From assembly GCA_004802725.1 (NCBI GenBank), contig SGPM01000170.1, positions 1 to 56,114 on the forward strand: DNA of 56,114 nt, given 5' to 3'. A program made the translations under genes and the position numbers. The notes beneath the pieces were generated by a model. It worked only from the letters and a program-made list of their open reading frames with translations, did no database searches and was not told the DNA's origin. Positions 33,262-45,421 of this stretch are shown here, in pieces; within the stretch, counting starts at the first letter, position 1; each line of letters begins with the position of its first letter. Source of the stretch: Antrodiella citrinella (lineage: Eukaryota; Basidiomycota; Agaricomycetes; Polyporales; Steccherinaceae).

Positions 33262-35566
33262 ATGCGAGGGTACCACATTCGAATATCCGTTACCAAACCT
33301 CCAGAGCAAGATCCCGCCACTCCATCGTCGTCGTTCACGGACCAAGCCTCGTCGTTTCTTCGCAATACAACATTCATACCATCGTCTCTGTTTGAACCGT
33401 TACCTGCGCACCTACAGAAGTCACTTGGCGGCAGGAGAAACACATTCCACCATTCTCGGTCTTTCAGCAGTAGTGGCAAGAGTCAGGAGCCTCCAGGTCT
33501 CAAAGACTATCGATACGGCCCACTGATAGTGGACTGGGTCGATTTCGAGCCGCGAAACAAGTCGGATAGCGGGTCAGTCGGGCCACAATTCAGTTTGGGC
33601 AGTGCGAGAGCCTTGGACAGAAAGATGAGTTTCGGCAAGGAGAAAGCTGGACCAAAAGGTTCGTATATTTCCCATTGTCCTTTCCATGACTTTCCTATCC
33701 TGCATCCCTATCCTCCTCTTCCCCTTCATTTTACTAATATGTGTCACTGTCCCGTTACTTATTGTCGATGTACACAGGTCCCGCGGAAGCTAAGTTCACC
33801 CAGATTCGCGAGAAGTCCGGATCGACAAATCTCCCAGAAGGCATAGTCCATATATACCGCACGGTGTCAACGCAATCTCCGGAGGAGTCCTCTTCATTTG
33901 CAACGTCGTCTTCGACGGGTACGCCACAAGCGAAAGTCGGCGAGGAGGATGCAGAGGCCGGTGTACTCCTTGCAGTGTTGGCGGTCCCACCATGGATGAC
34001 TCCTTCGGACTTCCTAGCATTTGTCGCGCCCGCTGCGGATGGTATAGTGCATCTCCGAATGATCAGGAGAGTCTTTTTGTCTTGGATTGAACATTGTAGC
34101 ATGAAATTCACATAGCATACATGTACAGGGATTCAGCCCCAAATCGCTCGATCGTGGTCATAGCCTTTAGGGATGCATCTGAAGCGTCGGATTTTGCAGA
34201 GGTGTACAATGGAAAGCAGTTCAACTCCATGGAGGTACGTTGTTCGACGGACCCACTGTCCAAAATGATGAGCTGATTCATAGCTTGCTCGTTAATAGTC
34301 CGAAATTTGCCATGTGGTCCGTGTGTTGTCGGTCGAGATCGACTCAGAGGATGCTGTCGGGCAGTCCATCTCCCGACTGGGTCTTCCACCTGGGACATAT
34401 GAACTTCCGACATGTCCAGTCTGTTTGGAGCGAATGGACGCAGCTGTGACGGGTCTTGTCACAGTGCCGTGCTCGCATACCTTCCACTGCACATGCCTCA
34501 GTAAATGGGGGGATAGTCGGTGAGCAATATTCAACGCATACAACCGCGTTTCGTATTCAATTCATTTCACAGATGCCCTGTATGCCGATACTCGCAGAAT
34601 CTGCTGTCATCCCACCCCACGTCAGCGCACACATCGCGTTCAAACATCCCGATCCCTTTCTCCAGTACATCCTCATCCCAATGTGCAGACTGTCCTTCAG
34701 ACTCGCCGTCAGCGTCCAACCTATGGATCTGTCTCATATGCGGGAACCTCGGATGCGGTCGGTACCGCCGTGCACACGCGCAAGCACACTACGAGCGGAC
34801 GACACATCTATATGCCTTGGAACTCGAAACACAACGCGTCTGGGACTACGCCGGGGACGGATACGTGCACCGTCTGATCCAGAACAAAGCCGATGGGAAA
34901 CTCGTTGAGCTACCCTCCGCAGCCTCGATGAGCGGGGGTGCCAGTGCACGCGGAGGAGACGGTGGTGGGCCCTCGGCTGCAGACGCACTGACCGCGGAGA
35001 AGATCGAAGCGATTGGGATCGAGTATTCGTATCTGTTGACTTCGCAGCTGGACTCGCAGCGGACGTTCTACGAGGCGCAGATGGCGGAATACAATACCCA
35101 GATCGGACATCTCAGTGCGGCTTTGGAGAGTCTGTCGACGGAACTGGAGATCAAGAGGCAGGCTGCAGTGAAGGAAGAAGAGGGCCGATTGGAGGAAATG
35201 GAGAGGGCGCGTGTCAAGGCAGAGAAACGTGCAGAGAAAGCCGGAGAGCTTGCCAGAGCGTTGGACAAGGAACTGAAGAGCGAGCGGGCGGTGAGCGAAG
35301 GACTGATGAACAATCTTGGTGCCGTGAAGGAACGAGCGGAGAGAGTCGAGCAGGAGAAGGAGGAGTTGAAGTCGCGGGTAGGTGAGCTGGAGGACCAGGT
35401 CCGGGATATCATGTTCTTCATCGAGGCCCGAGACAAGATTGAGCAGGGGGAGGGTTCCGCTGGTGAAGCTGCTGGCGGAGACGTGGAGATCGTGCAACCT
35501 CCAGCTGCGACTGCGGAAAGGGAGAAGAAAGGAAAGAAGAAGAAAGGGAAAAAAGCGGTGGAGTGA
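33262..35566 (+). CDS. ETP1: BRAP2/ETP1-like RING and UBP zinc finger E3 ubiquitin ligase
   Basis: Order of domains: a basidiomycete N-terminus (MRGYHIRISVTKPPE); the BRAP2 RRM-like domain (GIVHIYRTV, LLAVLAVPPWMTPSDFLAFV, NRSIVVIAFRD, AEVYNGKQFNSME, SEICHVVRVLSVEI); a RING finger CPVCLERMD ... [20 protein letters not shown] with CPVCRYSQ; a UBP zinc finger (CADCPSD ... LWICLICGNLGCGRY ... THLYALELETQRVWDY); then a long coiled coil and a Lys-rich tail. The family binds ubiquitin chains and signalling partners; yeast Etp1 acts in ethanol tolerance and nutrient-triggered turnover. Exons: 33262-33658, 33778-about 34085, about 34131-34233, 34299-34520 and 34573-35566. The second donor is uncertain: GTCTTGG (34086) keeps frame but inserts RVFL before DSAPNR. 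Confidence 0.93.
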
Positions 35567-36852
35567 CGGTGCCGATGTCCTCTTTGTCGGGGCCGACGCG
35601 CTCTGTACTAGCTAAGCGTGCGCATTCCTCTTCATTCCTCCCTCTCGAGCTTTGACAGTTTATCATTCGATTCGCATCGTTTCCAGGAACACAGACCTGC
35701 GAAGTCCTAGCGTGTGTACATTGCACAATTCACGTGTCCCACTCGTGTACCCTCAAGATGGATGCGAATGTCCGCTACCCATCGGGCTTTCTGCATCTCT
35801 AAACAGCCATTCTCAAGGCTTGGGCTTCCCTCTCCTACCCAGGGGCGCCTCGGCCTCACACTCCACGTTCACCGAGATGAATTGACCCACATGGAGTCGC
35901 TTGCAGAAAGGGTCTGTACTGTACACTTGTATTATGTCCGCCGACCGAGTTGTCGAGTGCTGATCTCGTCGGTGTCGGTGTCGTCGGAGAAATACACTGT
36001 TCAATGCACATGCGCATCTACCCCCATCTTCGTCGTTCATCAAACGATACGGACTTGCCATATTCATAGACGGTGTATTGCTGCCTAGAAGTGAGAGTCT
36101 GAGAGGTCGTACATAGAGCGTGGTGCCTTCTTTGCTTCTTACCTTCGAATTCGCGGCAAAAGTCGTCACACCAGCGAGCATGTGCACGCTTGCTGTAATC
36201 TACCGTGAATGAGCTCATACATCCCAATGGTAGGGATTCGGTCGACCCTTGGGGAGTCTTCCGTGTGAAAGCCTATCTGCAAAGGGTCGTCGCTCGAACT
36301 GAGTCCGGGGTTCATGCAAATTGCAGACTCAATGCATGACGTCGACTCATCAGGGAAGGGTGTTCAAGAGGCTTCCGGAACAGAAACTTACAGATTTTGC
36401 ATCTGTAGTGTACAACTTCTTTTGATGTATCCGAAGTTCCTCCCCTGTCCGAAATCCGAGGAAACGAGCTCGAGAGCGACAAATCGAACTCAGGATGGTC
36501 ATCGATATCACACTCAATCACACAGCAGGGCAATGAGAGTATCAAAATAGCCGCGAGCCCGAATGGTATTAATCGTACATCCAACAATGCAGGGGAGAGG
36601 GGTAACTAGCTAGAAGAAGATGCCGGAATAACGTCAACCGTCAAACACCAACAAGCCCACCACAATATCGTCAACAAAGGCGAGTAGAAAAGCGTAGCGT
36701 CGTGAAGGGGAAAAATCAAAAGAACATTCACAATCGTGAGATGAGTTCGTGAACGATTACAAAAACGTAACAAAAGTATTAGACCTAGGCGACGTGGGCG
36801 GGATGTGGTGTGTACGGTGTCATCGATACATGAATGATTTTGTGATGATGGT
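35567..36852. other. Intergenic region between convergent genes
   Basis: Between the stops of the BRAP2-like and sugar transporter genes. A minus-strand frame at 36587-36312 begins with a hydrophobic, signal-peptide-like stretch (LIPFGLAAILILSLPCCVI) but has no further recognisable content. It could be chance. The remaining ORFs are short and overlapping. Confidence 0.5.
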
Positions 36853-38741
36853 TTAGACCTTCTCGTCGTTAGAGTGGCGGTCGTCTTGAATGGTAAGCTT
36901 GCCGTCCTTGAGGTCTGCGACGTGAACATCCTGGGCGAGGAGCACCTTGCGGTACTCGACGGAGCCCAAGATGGAGGAGTTCAAGTAGAGGAGGTCGATC
37001 TGCTCGAGCGAGAGACCCTTGGTCTGAAGAAACAACAGTATATCAGCACCATGTTGAGAGAAAAGACGATTGGAGACGTACCTCGGGCACACACAAGAAG
37101 GCGAAGATCGTGCAGCACAAGCAAGTGGATCCCCACAGGAAGAACACCTTGACACCGAGGTCGGCGTTTCCGGCGCCAGCGTTGACAAGGTAAGGCGTGG
37201 CATACGCGATACCGAAGTTCCATAGCCAGTTGGAGGCGATGGAGAGCGACATGGCCTTGGCACGGATCTGGAGAGGGAAGATCTCACCGACGACGACCCA
37301 GGCGATGGGGCCCCACGTCGACGCGAAACCGGCAACGTACAAGCACACGAGACCGATGAGAGCCTTCTGACCGGCGGTGTTGGTGACGGAGATGGTGACA
37401 CCGATGATGGCGACGAGGAACTCGCAGATACACATCCATGCGGCACCGTAGATGAGCAGGTTGCGACGACCGAAGCGTTCAACACCCCACATTCCGGGAA
37501 TAGTCATACCGACGTTGACGACACCAGTAGCGACGGAAGCCAAGAAGGGGTTGGCGATACCAGCAGACTGGAAGAAGATCGTTCCGTCTAAACAGAGAGC
37601 ATAAGTTGCAATTCGAGAAACGACGAAGGCACATGAAGACTTACAGTAGAAGATGAAGTTGATACCGGTGAGTTGTTGCCATGCCTGAAGAAAGATACCA
37701 GTGAGAGTACGGAGTAGGATCTTGTTAGGAGTCCTCCTGAAGCAATCGGCGTAGCCGGTCTCGCCAATCTCCTGTTCCTCCTTGAGCGCAGCCTTGATGT
37801 CAGTGAGCTCAAGCTCGACCTCAGGGTCGTTCGCGGCAAGACCGGTCAAACGTCCGAGGGACTTGGCTGCAGCCTCATCGTTGCCCTTCTTGATCAAGAA
37901 ACGGGGAGACTAGAATTACAAAGATCAGCATTGGCACTGAGAGCACATCGGAGCGGAGATACATACCTCGGGAAGGAAGAACATGCCAACAGCCAAGACG
38001 AATGCCCAGATCAACTGAACGGAAGTGGGGATACGCCACGCCGAGTGATCGTTACGGTGCTGAGTAGCGTTGTTGATGACGTTGGCGAGGAGGATACCGA
38101 TGGTGATCGCCCACTGGTATCCAGTAACGACGGCACCACGAATCCACTTGGGCGAACATTCGGACAGGTACATGGGGATGAGGGTGGAGATGAGACCGAC
38201 ACCGAGACCAGCGAAGACACGTCCAACGACGAAGACGGCGAAAGTGTGGGAACCGGTCTGGAGGGCGACACCCAAGCAGAAGACGAGGACAGCGACGAAG
38301 ACACCGCGTTGACGGCCGATGTAATCAGCGACGGGGGCACCACCGAGCGAACCTGTAGAGAGTCACGTGAGCAAGACACGTCTTCCCAAACAGAGTTTCA
38401 GGGCGGCGATTGGAACGCCACAGCGAATGCAGGACCGCATCGGATAGATAGAAAGCAAAGAACTTACCGAAGAAAGTACCAGCAGAGAGGATGGAGGTGA
38501 CGAGGGATTGCTGGTGCGAGGAGATACCGAGCCCGTAAGGGTTGGTGTTGGTAACGGGGACTTCGTGACCGAAGAGCTGAAGCCAGTTCTTCATGGCGGT
38601 GATACCAGAAATGGTACCGGTATCGTAACCGTACAGGATACCGGCAAAGGCAGCGAAAGAAACCATGAGGATACCAGAAAGTTTGGACTTGGGGGCGGCG
38701 GAACCGACGCCTCCGCCTGCAGCCATAGGACCTCCAGCCAT
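36853..38741 (-). CDS. MFS sugar (hexose) transporter
   Basis: Plasma-membrane sugar porter with twelve predicted membrane helices, about 530 residues in five exons. Helix 1 carries AAFAGILYGYDTGTISG. The helix 2-3 loop has GGAPVADYIGRQRG (intron after the first Gly base), and RVFAGLGVGLISTLIPMYLS covers the following helices with their ECSPKWIRG loop. The central SPRFLIKKGNDEAAAKSLGR segment (PESPR signature split by an intron) follows. The helix 7 motif is LQAWQQLTGINFIFYY, then GVERFGRRNLLIYG and WVVVGEIFPLQIRAKA. The last exon gives TKGLSLEQIDLLY (PETKG signature split) and the acidic tail ending HSNDEKV. These match proton-coupled hexose transporters of fungi; the specific sugar cannot be read from the sequence. 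The ATG is followed by a Gly/Ala-rich leader (MAGGPMAAGGGVG). Its upstream region is unusually long and C-rich. Confidence 0.95.
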
Positions 38742-38892
38742 TGTGAATGAGCTTGATGCGTGCTTCGAAAGATGAGCTTAAAACGCAAGGGAGGTGGGGG
38801 TAAACGATGTGGGGAAGACCGCAAGGAAGAGTGGAGGTGGGGGCGGGGGTTCTTATAGAAAAGGATCTGGCTGATTGGGATCCGACTAGTCC

Positions 38893-40215
38893 ATGCAAGA
38901 CTCGACGCGGGATTCCCAGGCGAATGGTTTTGTCCGGGCTAAGGATCCGGAAAAGTTAAACGAGAGGAAGCATATGATGGATCTGAGCTGGACCTGTGGA
39001 GATCTGGAGAGGACCATACGAGACCGTCGCCCATTCGAAGAGCGAGCTACGACGATTGGCTACGACCGGACTGACCCTGCTTTCTGGTCCACACTGTGCA
39101 CATGCGAGCTCAAAAACGCTCCAGATCCGCCGACAGGCACAACGGAAGCCAGCGTTTCTGCTGTGTGTCCATCGCTAAGCCCCTTCGCCTCCGTCGACAC
39201 CCATCGTCACGGAACATGGCCTGGTCGGAACGCGGGGGTCGCCCTCGACGTCGTCGGGATGAACGCGCCGTGGTCGGGCATGCTGCCGTGGATGTGCATG
39301 CATCTGATTCGAGATGAGCAGCTGGTCATTTCAGGTGAAACTTCTCACCTCTCTATGTGCGCAAAGCTCGCTCGGAGAATGGGGACCATCATGATCAACT
39401 CGTTTTCTTCCAGACTCCGCGAACGCATTAACTTTCTGATCTGTGTTCTGTTCTCGTTTCCCACGCTTCCCCGGGGGAATCCTAACCGCATCCGTGACCT
39501 CCCACCCCCGCCCAATCTTCGTGAGCCGTTCTCGTCGTCGCAAGTTCCAACCTGTAGCCTCACATTGGCAGTTGTCCCGCAGTTCTGCATTCCAAGAACA
39601 CGGGCAAGACCAGGCGTTTGCAGGATCCGGGAGCTGTTGCCAGGCGCGTCAATGTACCGCGCGGTCACCCAAAGTTTAACCCACCAATTTCATGTTCGCG
39701 CTTGTTTTCTGTTCCCGACTTCCCGGTCTACGGCTCCGACTTCCTGCAAGTGCATCCTGGCTGAGCTCGCAGTTATTCTTCGTGACGCTGCAGTCGTCTC
39801 AAACGCCGCCTGTGAGCCATCGTTCTACGCTCGTATGTTTCTCGACGCATCGCAACTTCAGGCCTGTCGAAACAATATTTCGGTTCCCGGCTCTCGGCTC
39901 CACAGCGCTTCTTTACAACATCTCCCAGCCCAACACGAATTGACCGCAGCTCAACCGGACCAGGAAAGCACCAACGCGTGGCCTCGTACCTGCTTTATTT
40001 CGTCATTTCATCATGTGCACGCTACTGTTACGGTCTATGCTGATCTCGCCACTTTTGTGTCCACCAAGGCAAATCGAGCCCCCAAAGTCATTTCGCGCCT
40101 CATTCCTTCTGCGCACGATCGCCCAAAGATCTCATTCTTTTTGCCACTTTCATTTTACCCAGCCATGGCATCGATCACGACCATCCGGGGTTGCCAGGGG
40201 TTGCCGCCCGACTAA
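38893..40215 (+). CDS. Orphan 440-codon ORF upstream of the sugar transporter (doubtful)
   Basis: An uninterrupted 1,323-nt frame begins 152 bp from the divergent transporter ATG. The product is rich in Cys, Arg, Ser and Pro and has no domain, signal peptide or membrane segment that I recognise. It lacks introns, unlike almost every gene here. The underlying DNA has C/T-rich runs and CGG/CCG words typical of a long fungal promoter. Against it: the amino-acid pattern looks random, and no other frame here shows coding regularity either. For it: an open frame this long is unlikely by chance at this base composition. It could also be part of a long non-coding divergent transcript. Confidence 0.25.
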   Translation: MQDSTRDSQANGFVRAKDPEKLNERKHMMDLSWTCGDLERTIRDRRPFEERATTIGYDRTDPAFWSTLCTCELKNAPDPPTGTTEASVSAVCPSLSPFASVDTHRHGTWPGRNAGVALDVVGMNAPWSGMLPWMCMHLIRDEQLVISGETSHLSMCAKLARRMGTIMINSFSSRLRERINFLICVLFSFPTLPRGNPNRIRDLPPPPNLREPFSSSQVPTCSLTLAVVPQFCIPRTRARPGVCRIRELLPGASMYRAVTQSLTHQFHVRACFLFPTSRSTAPTSCKCILAELAVILRDAAVVSNAACEPSFYARMFLDASQLQACRNNISVPGSRLHSASLQHLPAQHELTAAQPDQESTNAWPRTCFISSFHHVHATVTVYADLATFVSTKANRAPKVISRLIPSAHDRPKISFFLPLSFYPAMASITTIRGCQGLPPD

Positions 40216-42756
40216 ACAAGCGGATCTAACAGCTGCAGCCATGTGATTCAACCTATTCCGTTCATCTTTTGTTGGTTTTCGGAACGAACTTTCGGTGGCT
40301 TACGATTCCGACATAGGTCCAACAGATCCAGCAGAGCAGGGCAGAGTAGCTGGCAGAGTCCACTGCCCAGCCTAGTCCAGCGCAGCAGTCCACGTTGCGA
40401 GGGGGATTGATATGTCCCAGACCCCGCATTTCGTGCGGGGGCAAAGATGGTGGCTCGCGGGGGTATTATGCTATCACTTTTGTGGGGGAGCGCAGGGTCT
40501 TTCAGCCTCCAAAATGAGACGAAAAGGGACATCTGGCCTAACCCCACAGGGGACATCTCGTACGATCGTCGTTTTGATGCGACGTGGGCTCGTTATGTGT
40601 GGCGCCCGAATCCACTGACGTTCGACGATCCAGTCAACGCTAGTCGCCCGCCTCAGGCTCTCGCAGGCTTCACCGGATATTCCGTTCATCCTCTTGCTTC
40701 TTGAGGCACCCGTAGATCTTCACCCACTGCAATTCACATCTAGTCAGGTACGACACTAGGTATTACTGCACCTCCCCCGATATCGATGCTCACAGAGCAC
40801 TCACATGACTGTCGGAACCGGTTACGCGATCTTATGCATATTATTCATCCAGTCTTGAGGCCTGAGGCTCACAAACCTCTGCACGACGTTTTCTGCCGCA
40901 CGCACATTCAGGCTTATTCAGGCGCGGTCCAGAGTCCAGACGTACGATCCCTCGACAAACCAATCCGAACACGCCGTTTATTCGAACTCATAAGTATTTC
41001 GTATTTGGCTCACGTTGCCTCAAGTCGACGGTGGATCTTGATTCATGGACGAGGTTTCCGTCTCTTTTGCCAATAGAGGTCGCGTCGTCGATCACAGCTT
41101 CTTCGTTGATGGGATGGAATAAAGACTGGCTTCCGACGCTCATTGCAGTGCAGATGCTCGTACAGAAGTGAGCTTAGCTGTTGATTCATCCTGCACGCGT
41201 CAAGTTCATCCTATGCATAAACTATAGGCAGCGCAATGATTCATTGCGACTGTGATTCGGTCTTGAAGCTTGGCCGACAATTGGCCGACGTTAGTGGCCG
41301 AGTGTCCTCAAGCTGCAAACGACCAAGTTTTCCTCAATGCAACTATATCCCGGCTATGTCGGGCCTCAAAGACCCCAGTCAGGTTAGTGCTCTTCGTCAA
41401 TAAGTACAAGCCTGTACAAGCCTGCATTGCATTCAGTTACTCGTCCCACTTGTTCCACCCAAAAGGCAAAAGGAACAAGGAAGAACAGATCATCAAGGAA
41501 CGGCTGAAACCCTGACAAACACCCATCCGAGTGGTTTTTTGTTCTTACTAGTTCTTAGAACAAGCAGAGGGCCGGAATTCGTGAGGGACTTGATGGCCAG
41601 GGTCTCTCTTCGTCTCTCGAGCTTCGAGTACGACCGACCCTGTTCGCATCGATGCGCGTACGGAGTGGTGACCTACTTATGACGCATGCCAGCTCTGTAC
41701 TTGATCCCGAGCTGATCAACATACATACGAAGTACGTGACCCTACGCGATGATTTATGCTGGCCAGTGGCCCAGTGTCATGCATATGCAATCCATGACTT
41801 CCCAACCTTCTTCGTATGCTCTCGAAAGCCGTCAAAATTCACAGTACCTCCCCCGTCCCTTCTCCGCCCCCTCGGACTGTCGGACAAGGTGCAATGGGGC
41901 TGATACGCATGGTCTCGGACTCGGAGCGTTGTCGGCCTTACCATACGGAGACGCGAAGCGCACCGGAGTGGCCGGATTAGGAAGGTGAGAAGGTTAACGA
42001 TTTTCCTCCCGCGGTCCTGCCTGTGCTGTGCTCGTCGTGTGGGGTGTCCAAGATGAAGTAAAAATACATTCATGGTGGCGTGGGGTACAGGCGGGGGATG
42101 CCGCGGGTGTATTCTGTCCGTTCTCTTGGAGGCTGGGGGAGTGGTTCTCGACGGTGACTCAAGAGGTCACCGAGACGTGGCTGGGAAGGCGTCCTGCTGG
42201 CCGTGGTGCTTGTACTGACCCAGATTGTATTGTGAAGCTATAAAATCTGAGTTTGAGTCGCAGGACGGGCTGATGTGGTAGGCGTGGAACTGTGGTCAGG
42301 CCTTGCTCTGGATCCGTTGTCTTCCATCTGTCAAGGATCCACCGGCGCACGGAGCAGGGGCAGCGGTATAAGGATATACGCAAGCCAAACAAATGTTCGA
42401 GGTCCGACAGGCCTTCTTGATGATGTCGCAATCGAGGTCAGTGGCTTGGCCCTGGTGATCAGAGCGCTGCGACAGATACACAATATTCGTGGTTCTCTCC
42501 GACCACACGTGCTACCGTGACATCCGCAGCATCGAGAGAGAACATCGCAAGCATACATGAGGATACGGTATTCGTAATACAAACAACTCCACTCACATAC
42601 GGTAGACCGTACAAAACGTACAACAACCCCACACTAAGAAAAGTGATTCAACACATACAACATTTGGTTCTTCTTTCAAATACTGATAAAACGTCCATTT
42701 TCACGTTTCGTCCATTCTCTTCCCATCCAGAAAGGCAGCGTTCAAGCTCAAGACGT
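40216..42756. other. Gene-poor interval of 2.5 kb
   Basis: No gene can be supported. A plus frame at 40447-40704 has a protein-like stretch (DATWARYVWRPNPLTFDD, then GFTGYSVHPLAS) but no start context or domain. Other frames are short. No tandem or inverted repeats stand out. The right end (42600-42756) is A-rich and probably belongs to the 3' UTR of dihydroxyacetone kinase. Confidence 0.5.
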
Positions 42757-45151
42757 TCAAGCCAAGAACGCGTCGAGGATGGTCTTGACGCCCCACGCTC
42801 CAGGGTCCGCCACCCGCTCAGTCTTCAGCCTATCTCCATCGACGTACGCGCTCCGCCCAGCCTTCGCCTCCAAATCCTGCGTGTGCAGTGCGGCGTCCCC
42901 GGCGGCCTTCACCGCGCCCGCAAAGTTCCTGTTTCCAGAAAGCGTGGTGACGAACGCGTCGAGCGGGTCGACGAGGGTACGTGACGGCGGGCGGGCACGG
43001 GTGTAGGTGTACAGCTTGGTGAGTGCAGACGTGAGGGAGCTCGTCCACAGCGAGGAGGTCACTTGCGTCTCGTGGTTGGGGTTGTTCAGTTGCAGACCCT
43101 GCGCGAGAGCGGAGAAGAAGATGCTGAACAAAGAGGAATCAGTTCAATACACTTCTCAGATGAGATAGAGAGGGCACGCACGAGTAGAGCGCTCCGCTCG
43201 TTCCTCCCATTTGCTCTTCAGCGACGCGCGAGATGGCAATCATAGAGCCGACGACATCGGCGCCAGAGATTCTGCCTGCCTCGAGCTCCTTAAGTACCGC
43301 TATAAGAGAACGAAACTCATCAGCATCATGAACCAGCGCAGCATCTATTGAACTCTTACATTGAGCGCCATCCTTCAAAGTCAACCCGCAGTCTCCATCT
43401 CCAGCAATGTTGTCCATTCTGGTGATCTCGGGCTCCTCCTTGATGAGAGCGTGACATGCACGCTTGACGGCCTCATCGAAGGCCTTGGCATCTTCCGCAT
43501 GGAGCTTCAGAGTGCCTGCGGCGGGAGCGGCCTGGGTGCGCGCCGCTGTCTGCTTCTGCGTAGGCTGGCCAGGCGTCGTGCGTGCAGCCCACTTCCAGCC
43601 TGGGGCATTGGGTTCGTCGTCGAGGAGGGAAATGATGGTTTTCGCGGTTTCGCCTTCGGGGAGGAGAAGGAGAGTGAGAGAGAAACCGGGCATGTTCAGA
43701 CTTGTCTATGAACGCGCAATTACGACAATGATCAATGAAGGCACGCATCATGAGAGTTGAACTTACCATGAGTGTACCAGCGATCACTCGCTCAACTACA
43801 GCACCACGATCCTGGAGGCCCTTGGTGGCTTCTCTGACGAGAGCACCGACTTCAAGTTCTGACATACCACCGAGGTTGTTGACCAGAAGTACGACGCGAT
43901 CGCCCTTGCCCTTGAAAGGGACGAACGATCGCTCAACATCGGTGGTGGACATGACGTTCTCCAACAACTGCTTAACGAGCTCGCTGAGAGGAGGAACGGG
44001 CGAGAGGCGTCGGTTTCCGGGCTCGTTGTGGATACCCATACCAATTTCGATCTCGGACTGGCCCAAATGAGATTCACCTGCTGCTGTACCAGGGACCTGT
44101 TGAATGACATCCGTAAGTTGAGATATATGCAAAAGAAGGCGGCAAACGTACGTGACAGTGTTCGAGACCAACACCGATCGTGCCGACATGCTTGGAAACC
44201 CAGTCAGCGACGTTGAACACGTCGTCGAGGCTGCCTCCCCTCTCGGCCAAGGCGCCAGCAATCTTGTACACGAGAACTGTTCCAGCCAAGCCTCTGTATC
44301 AACCAAACAATCAGTATTTTAAAGCTGGGCTACGGAGAGATATTGAAACGTACCTGCGACCTACGATCTTGCCCTGAGTTTTGCTCACAGCAACATCATC
44401 ACCCACGATCAAGAACTTAGCCTTGTCGGCCTTCTCAGGATGCTGGGCAGCGTATTGCTCCTTGGCCAAGCCGAAGTTGAGGACATCTCCGGTGTAGTTT
44501 CTGCGATCATGTAAGATGCGGTGACATCATACTCCTGTTGATCAAACTCACTTTACGATGATAATGACACTGGAAGTGGGTCACACAGTCAGATGATGAT
44601 AATCGCCACGGTCCATATAAGACGTACCCCTTGTCATTCTCGACCAGCTCGATACCACGCTTCACTTGTGCGGGGTTGGGGGACGCGAAGATGGCTCCGC
44701 ATACAGCGGCTGGTGATCCAATTAGACACGGCAGCCCGAGTCAAAGCCCGTGATGTATAACGTACCTGAAAGCATTCCCTTGCCTGCGGGGAATCATTTA
44801 CACGATCAATGTTGTAAATTGGAATATGAACAGGTGCCTTACCGACGAATCCAGCGTGAGCGGGCTCATGTCCGGAGCCTCCACCGCAAATTAAGGCGAC
44901 CTTGGAACGATCCCTCTGGGTCAGGTAGACGACTGGGAGCTCTCTTGTCAGACGGCAGTGTTTACGACGCGAGAAACGAAGCTCACCCTTGTCCTGCGTG
45001 TCCAAAGAAAGGTGCGGATTCTGAGTGCAAAGCCCCTGTAAAGAGTCAAGCACCAGAGACTCTGGCGTGTTCAAGAAGTGTTTCGCTGACGACACGCGCG
45101 TTAGAACGCTGGTCGAGTGAGAAGATGAAGACACGTACATTGCACAGACAT
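42757..45151 (-). CDS. DAK1: Dihydroxyacetone kinase (DAK1 + DAK2 domains)
   Basis: ATP-dependent phosphorylation of dihydroxyacetone to DHAP in the cytosol, used in glycerol and methanol-derived triose metabolism and detoxification. The minus-strand start MSVQ|SKHFLNTPESLVLDSL has a 61-nt intron after codon 4. DAK1 signatures: VVYLTQRDRSKVALICGGGS with GHEPAHAGFVG, the exon with CGAIFASPNPAQVKRGI, TVIIVKNYTGDVLNFGLA, VGDDVAV, RRGLAGTVLVYKIAGA, and GVGLEHCHVPG, whose second His is the residue that binds the substrate covalently. Further on come LVNNLGGMSELE and SLTLLLLPEG. The DAK2 domain has RMDNIAGDGDCGLTLKDGA (Mg-ATP site), EQMGGTSGALYSIFF, and the C-terminus ILDAFLA. About ten exons encode roughly 590 residues, the standard eukaryotic length. 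It shares a 270-bp divergent promoter with the UBP gene. Confidence 0.96.
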
Positions 45152-45421
45152 TGTGAGGATACTGCTGATCGAGGAAAGCAAGGAGGATGGCCGGGAAGTG
45201 CAGGTTTATATGAGTCTATAGTTAGCGCGGAATGCCTCGATCCGCGCCTTAGAGCGTTGTATGCAGCCAATAACAGAAAGGCTGTTTATCCAGTAACAAA
45301 AGTTATTGATCGATTACAAATGCCACCTTTATCGATGCTTGGATTGGACGCGATCGACCACGCGTCCAGACACCTCACTCTCTCTTGTATTCCATCTTCT
45401 TACTTTTCATCGACGAATGCT
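45152..45421. promoter_or_regulatory. Bidirectional promoter between DAK1 and the UBP gene
   Basis: Only 270 bp separate the two start codons. The stretch from 45270 to 45320 is A/T-rich, with the near-palindromic 'gttattgatcgattacaaatg'-type words around 45302. No perfect TATA box is seen. Sharing suggests the two genes may be co-regulated by default, though their functions are unrelated. Confidence 0.4.

Noticed and set aside
38011..38500. Antisense and alternate frames over the sugar transporter
   Set aside because: Transporter codon bias explains them; the transporter frame carries all conserved motifs.
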